11,586 nt of DNA from the NCBI GenBank assembly GCA_031386065.1, contig JANNBZ010000321.1, forward strand, positions 1 to 11,586, read 5' to 3'. Below the pieces are notes generated by a model. That model was given only the letters and a program-made list of their open reading frames with translations. It made no database searches and had not been told where the DNA came from. Below are positions 5,931 to 11,586 of this stretch, in pieces. Origin of the DNA: JANYJJ01 sp031386065 (GTDB lineage Bacteria; Pseudomonadota; Gammaproteobacteria; Burkholderiales; Burkholderiaceae_C). The translations under genes and the position numbers were made by a program. Each line of letters begins with the position of its first letter. Position 1 is the first letter of the stretch.

Positions 5931-7298
5931 ATGAACACAATTTCCACGCTCATGCCCACGGCACGCAGCAACGACCCCGCCCGCTGCGGGGTCCTGCGAG
6001 GCACGCTGCGCCTGGGCCCTGCCGTTGCGGCTTTGGTGCTGCCCCTGGCGAGCCAGGCGCTGGATTTCGGGCCGTTCTCGCTGACCGGTTTCGCAAAGGC
6101 TGAAGTCACCCGCGTCAGCGATTACTGCCCGAAGGAACGGTGTCAGGTCGACCAGTTCGCGTCCAAGGAATTCCCCTGGGCTGACGAGCTGGTGCAGGGC
6201 AAGGCCTACGGTGCCGGCACCACCACGGTGACGCTGTTGCAGCCCTATCTGGCGGCCAAGTTCGACCTGCCGCGCGGCTTCAAGCTGTCCGGCCTGCTGA
6301 GTCAGCGGTGGCGCGACGGGAAGGAAGACTTCAAGGGCTTTCTGTACGACGCGAGTGTTGCGATCGGGCACGAGGATTACGGCAGCTTGCGCGTCGGCGC
6401 CATGCAGACACGCGCATGGAGCATGGCCGACTACCCGTTCGGCACCAACATCGGTTTGGCCGATGCGTGGGGCTCGAGCGGTGCCGGCTACGGCCTGCTG
6501 ACGCGGGCCATTCGCTACACGTCGCGCCCACTCGACGTGGCCGAGGGCGATGTCGTGCTCGAAGCGACCTACGACATGGGCAAGGGCGGCTGGCAGAAGA
6601 ACAAGCCCAGGTTCTGGGAAGTCTGGGCTCACTACGGGCGCGGCGATCTGGGCGTCGACTTCATGTACCAGAACTCCCGCAACGGCACGCCGAGCGCCTT
6701 CGGCCATGGCCCGTTCACGAGCCTGTTCTACGACCGCAGATTCGACCAATCGCTGGGCAGCTCCGGCCAGAGCATTGCGATGGTGATGGCGACCTACCAG
6801 GTCGACTCCAAAATCGAAATTTCCGCCGGCATGCGCGGCAACCGCTGGAGCGGCGCCTACGCCAAGTTTCTGCAATCACGAAACGTCAACCCGGGCGGCT
6901 TCGACATCTGGAACAACCCGTTCAATGTCGACTGGAGCAAAGATCTCGGCGGCGGTGTCTACAGGGGCTACCCAGCGACCTCGCTCGACGTGGTGCTCGG
7001 TGCGCGCTACAAGATGGGCAAGTGGACGGCCTCCACCGGCATGGTTCATCTGGGCGCTGCAGCCACCGCCAACCCGACTGACCGCGGGCAGTCCAACTCG
7101 GCCACCATCAACAGCATCGGCCTGAACTACGACTACGGTCAGGGGTTCCAGTTTTACGGCCTGGCCGGCATGGTGAACTACGCCAGAAAGGGCCTCTCGC
7201 CGACCAGCATGCCGAGCAATTCGGCCTTCACGAACATCGATTCGCGTTTGACATCGCGCGGCACCTGGTTCGGTGCCGGTGCCGTCTACGTTTTCTGA
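5931..7298 (+). CDS. Outer-membrane porin, likely beta-glucan oligosaccharide uptake
   Basis: From ATG 5931 the product is 455 aa. A signal peptide with a long N-region and a hydrophobic core ends at about residue 43 (PLASQA, then LDFGPFSLTGFAKAEV). The mature part shows alternating amphipathic strands and ends in GAGAVYVF; the terminal Phe is the outer-membrane insertion signal of beta-barrel porins. It fits the general Gram-negative porin group typical of betaproteobacteria, though loops such as YCPKERC (Cys66, Cys71) are not the common type. As the first gene of an operon with GH17 and GH30, oligoglucan entry is the likely role (inference). No strong Shine-Dalgarno precedes the ATG; ATG 5952 is an alternative start. 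Earlier in-frame starts would overlap the promoter and operator. Confidence 0.85.
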   Translation: MNTISTLMPTARSNDPARCGVLRGTLRLGPAVAALVLPLASQALDFGPFSLTGFAKAEVTRVSDYCPKERCQVDQFASKEFPWADELVQGKAYGAGTTTVTLLQPYLAAKFDLPRGFKLSGLLSQRWRDGKEDFKGFLYDASVAIGHEDYGSLRVGAMQTRAWSMADYPFGTNIGLADAWGSSGAGYGLLTRAIRYTSRPLDVAEGDVVLEATYDMGKGGWQKNKPRFWEVWAHYGRGDLGVDFMYQNSRNGTPSAFGHGPFTSLFYDRRFDQSLGSSGQSIAMVMATYQVDSKIEISAGMRGNRWSGAYAKFLQSRNVNPGGFDIWNNPFNVDWSKDLGGGVYRGYPATSLDVVLGARYKMGKWTASTGMVHLGAAATANPTDRGQSNSATINSIGLNYDYGQGFQFYGLAGMVNYARKGLSPTSMPSNSAFTNIDSRLTSRGTWFGAGAVYVF

Positions 7299-7323
7299 TT
7301 TGCACAAGCTCAAGGTCTATTTC

Positions 7324-9069
7324 ATGAAGCACATCATCTTCGGTGGCGGGTCGATTCGCGTTGCACTCGCCGGCCTGCTGGCCGCCGTCCTGGTCGCTTG
7401 CGGTGGCGGCGGCACCACCCCGGTCACGGGGGTGCAGGCTCGCCCGCTGAGCCCCGAGTTCACCAGCCGCAAGGCGGTGAGCTATTCGCCGTACCGCACT
7501 GCCGTCAACAACGCCGGTCTGGACGGCGAAGTGATCCCGCCGGCCAACATCAAGCAAGACCTCGACCTGCTGCTCGCGGGCGGTTTCCGCTTGATCCGCC
7601 TGTTCGGCAGTTCAGACAAGGTGGCCAAGCAAACCCTGCAAGTCATCTCTCAGTACAACCTGGACATGCGGGTGCAGTTGGGTGTCTACACCGGCGGCGA
7701 TACCTACGCGACGGCGGCCGAAAAAGTGGCTATTTATGCGGCGAACCAGGCGGAAATCGCGCGTGCCGTGGCGTTGGCCACCGACCCCCAGTTCAAGGAC
7801 ATCATCCTAGCCGTCAGCGTTGGCAACGAAACCCAGGTGGACTTTTCAGGCGTGCGGACCAACCCGGAAACGCTTGCCGGCTATTTGCGCACGGTGCGCA
7901 ACCAGATCACTCAGCCGGTGACCACCGACGACAACTTCGCCGCCTGGGCCGGCCTGTCGAGCGTGATCCTCAACGAGGTCGACTTCGCGTCCGTTCACAC
8001 CTACGTCGAACTGGACACCTTCTTCAATCCCACGCTGTGGAACTGGCGGCAGAAGGACGCGGCCACCGCCAACCGCGCTGCGGCGATGATGGACGCTGCC
8101 CTGGTCGAGACCAAGCGGCAGTACAACCAGGTGCGCGGCTTCCTCGACAGCAAAGGCCTGACCGGCATGCCGGTCAGCATCGGCGAGACAGGCTGGAACG
8201 TGATTGACCCGCGCTTGCCCTTCCGCGCCCATCCCGCGAACCAGAAGATGTACCTCGACCGGCTGAACGCTTGGGCCGCCGAAGGCCGGACCGGCGCCGG
8301 GCCGAAGGCGGTGGTTTATTTCGAGGCGTTCGACGAACCCTGGAAGCAGGGCGATGACGGCTGGGGGCTGTTCAACAAGCAGCGCCAGGCGCGTTACGCG
8401 ATCCAGTCGCTTGGCACCTGCGGCGTCACCTGGACCTGCGCGCCGGGCACCTACACCGATGCCGACGCGCTTTACTTTGTGGTGCCCACGGTCAACGCTG
8501 TCGTTGCGGAAAACAAGTACACGCTGTTCTCCGAGGCCGCGCGCGGCGCTTCCGAAGCACGGCCGACCGACCTGCGCTGGGACGCGTTCGACGGCGACAG
8601 CGTCGCGGCGCCAGAGGTGACCACCACATCGGCGCCTGGCGACGCCACGCACAGCATCCAGATCACCCCGCAGCCGAAGAACTACGGCTGGGGTTTCCTG
8701 AACCAGTCAGCGACTACGCCGGCGACAACGGCCAACCTGTCGGGGTTTGCGGGCGGAAGCGTGCGCTTCTACATCAACACCACCTACCCGGGCAAGATCG
8801 AAATCGGCATCTCAAGTGACACCCAAGACCGCGATGTCCAAGAGGCCTACCTGCAGATCGGCAATGGCGACTATGGCTACTGCAACACGGGAGCGTGGTG
8901 CGCGGTAACGATCCCACTGTCGGCCTTTGCTGCCGCCAACCCGAAGCTCGATCTGTCGCTGGTGCTGTCACGTTTCATCATCGCCGACCGCTACAGCTTC
9001 ACCGGCAAGGCGACCAACGCCAACATCACGACGAAGCTCAACATCGACGCGATCCACTGGTCCCGGTAG
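7324..9069 (+). CDS. GH17-type beta-1,3-glucanase lipoprotein with C-terminal binding domain
   Basis: The 581-aa product has a lipobox LVAC with Cys26 followed by GGGG, so it is a lipoprotein. The catalytic part (about residues 45-365) opens with VSYSPYR and contains SVGNE (Glu169, expected acid/base), IGETGW (Glu288, expected nucleophile) and YFEAFDEPWK (Glu334 to Lys341), in the order known for GH17 TIM-barrel beta-1,3-glucanases. Residues from about 380 to 581 form a separate beta-sandwich-like region (GSVRFYINTTYPGKIEIGIS, a CNTGAWC cysteine pair, end NIDAIHWSR), probably a carbohydrate-binding domain. The expected role is cutting or trimming beta-1,3-glucan chains at the outer membrane or in the periplasm. 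It lies 25 nt after the porin stop with AAGG 8 nt before the ATG, so the two are co-transcribed. Endo or exo action cannot be decided here. Confidence 0.9.
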   Translation: MKHIIFGGGSIRVALAGLLAAVLVACGGGGTTPVTGVQARPLSPEFTSRKAVSYSPYRTAVNNAGLDGEVIPPANIKQDLDLLLAGGFRLIRLFGSSDKVAKQTLQVISQYNLDMRVQLGVYTGGDTYATAAEKVAIYAANQAEIARAVALATDPQFKDIILAVSVGNETQVDFSGVRTNPETLAGYLRTVRNQITQPVTTDDNFAAWAGLSSVILNEVDFASVHTYVELDTFFNPTLWNWRQKDAATANRAAAMMDAALVETKRQYNQVRGFLDSKGLTGMPVSIGETGWNVIDPRLPFRAHPANQKMYLDRLNAWAAEGRTGAGPKAVVYFEAFDEPWKQGDDGWGLFNKQRQARYAIQSLGTCGVTWTCAPGTYTDADALYFVVPTVNAVVAENKYTLFSEAARGASEARPTDLRWDAFDGDSVAAPEVTTTSAPGDATHSIQITPQPKNYGWGFLNQSATTPATTANLSGFAGGSVRFYINTTYPGKIEIGISSDTQDRDVQEAYLQIGNGDYGYCNTGAWCAVTIPLSAFAAANPKLDLSLVLSRFIIADRYSFTGKATNANITTKLNIDAIHWSR

Positions 9070-9076
9070 ATCGGCC

Positions 9077-9114
9077 TCGGCCCGCCTTGCCGCGCTGCGC
9101 TGCGGGCGGGCCGA
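9077..9114 (+). terminator. GC-rich hairpin between GH17 and the GlgC-like gene
   Basis: A 10-bp stem (TCGGCCCGCC at 9077-9086 with GGCGGGCCGA at 9105-9114) encloses an 18-nt loop; a slightly different fold adds an inner CCGC/GCGG pairing. It fills most of the 68-nt gap. No T-tract follows, so it is more likely an mRNA-stabilising or attenuating element within the operon than a full terminator. Confidence 0.4.
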
Positions 9115-9137
9115 CCTCACGATTGCACCAGCGCGCC

Positions 9138-10424
9138 ATGCCTGCGCAAGACCCTAGGAAACGCCTGCACCTGCCTCAGCGCGCCATCGCACTTGTGCTG
9201 GCCGGTGACAGCAGCGGCGGCCCGCCCCGACCGAACGGCCACCACGCCACACCCGCGGCGCATTTCGGCGGCAAGTTCCGAACCGTCGATTTCGCGTTGT
9301 CGAACTGCCTGAACTCGGGCATCCGCCGGGTCGGTGTGATCACCCCGTACAAGAGCCACAGCCTGCTGCGCCACCTGGAGCGCGGCTGGTCATTCCTGAA
9401 GATCGAGGCCAACGAGTTCGTTGCCGCGCTGCCGCCACGCCAGCGCAGCGACGAGGATCCATCGTGCCGAGGCAGCGCCGACGCCTTGTCGCAGACCCAG
9501 GACATCGTCGACCGCTACAACGCCGAGTTTCTGCTGGTGCTCGGTGGCGACTGCATCTACAAGATGAACTACGCGTCGATGCTGGCCGACCACATTGCCA
9601 AGGGCCGCGAATGCACGGTGGCTTGCACCGAGGTGCCGCGCGACGCAGCGCGTGCCTTCAACGTGCTGGTGGTGGACGAGCAAGAGCGCATCACCGATTT
9701 CGCCGACAGGCCTGCCGAGCCACGTTGCGTGCCGGGGAGCACCGACCGTTCGCTGGCCAGCATGGAGATCTACATCTTCAACGCGAAGTACCTCTTTGCT
9801 GAATTGGCGCGCAACCAAGCCGACCCGGCGGCTGGCCACGACCTCGGCAAGGACATCGTTGCGCGCGCGGTGCGCAGCGGCAATGCCGCAGCGCACCTGT
9901 TCGCGCTGAGCTGCGTCGGCACGGCCCCCGGCAACACGCCCTACTGGTGCCACGTCGGCACGATCGACGCTTACTGGGAGGCCAACATCGATCTCACGTC
10001 GGCCAAGCCGCAGCTCGACCTGTACGACACCCACTGGCCGATCCGGACCCATCACGCGGAACTGGCACCGGCCAAGTTTCTTCACAACCAGTCCGACCGG
10101 CGCGGTATGGCAGTCGAATCGCTGGTCGCTAGCGGCAGCGTGATCTCGGGCTCGGTGCTGCGTTCGGTGCTGTTCTCGGCGGTGCGCGTGCACTCGTATG
10201 CCAGCGTCGAGTGGTCGGTGCTGCTGCCCGAGGTCGAGGTCGGACGCCACGCGCGCTTGCGCCGAGTGGTGGTGGAGCGCGGTTGCAGCATCCCCGACGG
10301 TCTGGTGATCGGTGAAGACGCGGTGGTCGATGCCGAACGATTCACCCGCACCGACAACGGCATCACGCTGGTGACGGCCGACATGCTCGCGCGCCTGCGC
10401 CCCCAGCCATGCGCCACTTCCTGA
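9138..10424 (+). CDS. GlgC-family (ADP-glucose pyrophosphorylase-like) protein with degraded active site
   Basis: The 428-aa product matches GlgC over its whole length (E. coli GlgC is 431 aa): FGGKFRTVDFALSNCLNSGI, ITPYKSHSLLRHLERGWSF, GGDCIYK (Asp138), HDLGKD, YDTHWPIRT and a C-terminal left-handed beta-helix region (VISGSV, LLPEVEVGR, VIGEDAVVDAERF). The nucleotidyl-transfer signature is lost, however. Where GlgC has GGRGxRL...RAKPA this protein has GDSSGGPPRPNGHHATPA (residues 23-40) with no gap, replacing the key Arg and Lys. Other changes against GlgC, recalled from the E. coli enzyme, are the EKP glucose-1-phosphate motif to DRP (190-192), SMGIY to SMEIY (Glu210), the metal-binding Asp276 equivalent to His272, and Tyr114 to Cys. 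It is probably inactive as a pyrophosphorylase, perhaps a regulatory partner of a true GlgC, as GlgD is. The start has no clear Shine-Dalgarno; its 3' end overlaps GH30 by 16 nt. Confidence 0.85.
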   Translation: MPAQDPRKRLHLPQRAIALVLAGDSSGGPPRPNGHHATPAAHFGGKFRTVDFALSNCLNSGIRRVGVITPYKSHSLLRHLERGWSFLKIEANEFVAALPPRQRSDEDPSCRGSADALSQTQDIVDRYNAEFLLVLGGDCIYKMNYASMLADHIAKGRECTVACTEVPRDAARAFNVLVVDEQERITDFADRPAEPRCVPGSTDRSLASMEIYIFNAKYLFAELARNQADPAAGHDLGKDIVARAVRSGNAAAHLFALSCVGTAPGNTPYWCHVGTIDAYWEANIDLTSAKPQLDLYDTHWPIRTHHAELAPAKFLHNQSDRRGMAVESLVASGSVISGSVLRSVLFSAVRVHSYASVEWSVLLPEVEVGRHARLRRVVVERGCSIPDGLVIGEDAVVDAERFTRTDNGITLVTADMLARLRPQPCATS

Positions 10425-11586
10425 CAGCGTGCGACACCGGCGCGCGCCTGACCGAGCAGGCGCCGCTCAAGCCCTGTGACGCGGATGCAAGCCTGCCCGT
10501 GTTGCTGGTGAATACCGAGCGACGCTTCCAGACCATCGAGGGCTTCGGCGGCGCGTTCACCGAAGCGGCTGCGGTGACCTGGCTGCGCCTGGGCGTCGCC
10601 GAGCGCGAGCAACTGCTGCGCGACTATTTCGACCCCGACCCCGACGCCGGCCACGGCTACACGATGTGCCGGGTTCACATGAACAGTTGCGACTTCGCCC
10701 TTGGCAACTACGCCCATGTCGATGTGGCGGGCGACGTGGACCTGCACAGCTTCAACATCGACCGCGACCGCCGCGCGCTGCTGCCCTTCATTCAAGCCGC
10801 GCTGCGCGTGGCGGGCCGTCCGATCCAGCTGCTCGTCTCGCCCTGGAGCCCGCCGGCCTGGATGAAGAGCAACGGCGAGATGAACCACGGCGGTACGCTG
10901 CTGCCGCAATACCGCCAGGCCTGGGCGCGCTGCTTCGTGCGCTTCATCCAGGCCTATCAAGCCGAAGGCGTGCCGATCTGGGGTGTGTCGGTGCAGAACG
11001 AACCGGCCGCCACCCAGCGCTGGGACTCCTGCATCTACAGCGCCGAAGAAGAGCGCGACTTCGTGCGCGACCACCTCGGACCCGAGCTGGCGAAGGCCGG
11101 CCTGGGCCGCATCAAGATCGTGATCTGGGACCACAACCGCGACGTGATGGTCGAGCGCGCCAGCGTGGTCTATTCCGACCCCGAGGCGTCCCAGTACGTC
11201 TGGGGCACTGGCTTTCACTGGTACGGCGGCGACCATTTCGACCACGTGCAATTGGTGCACGACGCCTGGCCCGACAAGCAGCTGCTGTTCACCGAGGGCT
11301 GCCAGGAAGGCGGCCCGCACACCGGCGCATGGGAGCTGGGCGAGCGCTATGCGCGCTCGATGATCAACGACCTGAACCGCTGGACGGTCGGCTGGATCGA
11401 CTGGAACCTGCTGCTCGACGAGACCGGCGGCCCCAATCACGTCGGCAACCTGTGCAGCGCGCCGATCCTGGCTGATGCGGCGCGCGATGTGCTGCTGCAC
11501 CAGAGCTCCTACTGGTACATCGGCCACTTTGTGCGCTTCGTCCAGCCGGGTGCGCGCCGCGTGCTTTGCGCAGCGTCTCGGCAGGA
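10409..11586 (+). CDS. GH30-family glycosidase (beta-glucosidase/beta-1,6-glucanase type), cut by right edge
   Basis: The frame is open from ATG 10409 to the window end (392 complete codons), missing perhaps 60-80 C-terminal residues. The N-terminus (MRHFLTACDTGARLTEQAPL) has no convincing signal peptide, so a cytoplasmic location is inferred. GH30 motifs are present in order: IEGFGGAFTEAAA (near 43-55), SPWSPPAWMKSNGEM (near 144-158), VQNEPAATQRWDSC with the acid/base Glu198, FHWYGGDHF, and LLFTEGCQE with the nucleophile Glu296. This clan A retaining family includes glucosylceramidases, beta-1,6-glucanases and beta-glucosidases; substrate choice between them cannot be read here. Next to GH81 and GH17 genes, hydrolysis of imported beta-gluco-oligosaccharides, possibly beta-1,6 branches, is the best guess. 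The start overlaps the GlgC-like gene by 16 nt without a Shine-Dalgarno, suggesting translational coupling. Confidence 0.9.
   Translation, partial: MRHFLTACDTGARLTEQAPLKPCDADASLPVLLVNTERRFQTIEGFGGAFTEAAAVTWLRLGVAEREQLLRDYFDPDPDAGHGYTMCRVHMNSCDFALGNYAHVDVAGDVDLHSFNIDRDRRALLPFIQAALRVAGRPIQLLVSPWSPPAWMKSNGEMNHGGTLLPQYRQAWARCFVRFIQAYQAEGVPIWGVSVQNEPAATQRWDSCIYSAEEERDFVRDHLGPELAKAGLGRIKIVIWDHNRDVMVERASVVYSDPEASQYVWGTGFHWYGGDHFDHVQLVHDAWPDKQLLFTEGCQEGGPHTGAWELGERYARSMINDLNRWTVGWIDWNLLLDETGGPNHVGNLCSAPILADAARDVLLHQSSYWYIGHFVRFVQPGARRVLCAASRQ

Noticed and set aside
5775..6875. Minus-strand ORF of 366 codons across the porin and the divergent promoter region
   Set aside because: It covers both the promoter and the start of a convincing porin and has low-complexity composition.
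8895..9137. N-terminal extension of the GlgC-like protein into GH17
   Set aside because: It would overlap the GH17 C-terminus and the hairpin; the length from 9138 (428 aa) already matches the GlgC family.
10082..11527. Minus-strand ORF of 481 codons opposite the GlgC-like gene and GH30
   Set aside because: It spans two real plus-strand genes with conserved motifs, and its product has no domain.

Overview
The window is GC-rich, with strong C/G preference at third codon positions, long spurious antisense ORFs, lipoproteins with Gly-rich starts and a trimeric-type porin ending in Phe. This points to a Gram-negative betaproteobacterium of the Burkholderiales (Roseateles/Rhizobacter/Methylibium-like); the lineage is inferred from style, not from a marker gene.

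Layout. 1-596 (minus) is the N-terminal part of an undecaprenyl-phosphate sugar phosphotransferase that starts an exopolysaccharide-type locus and runs off the left edge. 597-912 is a leader region with a possible small ORF and a 26-bp perfect palindrome. 913-3165 (minus) is a lipoprotein made of four beta-sandwich, carbohydrate-binding-like modules. 3431-5716 (minus) is a secreted GH81 endo-beta-1,3-glucanase. Divergent from it is a plus-strand operon: outer-membrane porin (5931-7298), GH17-type beta-1,3-glucanase lipoprotein with a C-terminal binding domain (7324-9069), a GlgC-family protein with a degraded active site (9138-10424), and a cytoplasmic GH30 glycosidase (10409 to beyond the right edge).

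Together these look like a beta-1,3(/1,6)-glucan utilisation locus for laminarin or fungal cell-wall glucan, built without SusC/SusD. GH81 cuts the polymer, the lipoproteins hold and trim it at the cell surface, the porin admits oligosaccharides, and GH30 would finish them in the cytoplasm. Three near-identical LacI-type operators (consensus ATGAAAGCG[A/C]TTTCAC, same orientation relative to each gene) sit upstream of the lipoprotein, GH81 and porin genes. They join the three transcription units into one regulon; the regulator itself is not in the window.

The most unusual point is the GlgC-like protein. It keeps the fold and many structural motifs of ADP-glucose pyrophosphorylase but has lost the nucleotide-binding signature and several catalytic residues, so it is probably a pseudoenzyme or regulatory subunit placed inside a glucan-degradation operon.
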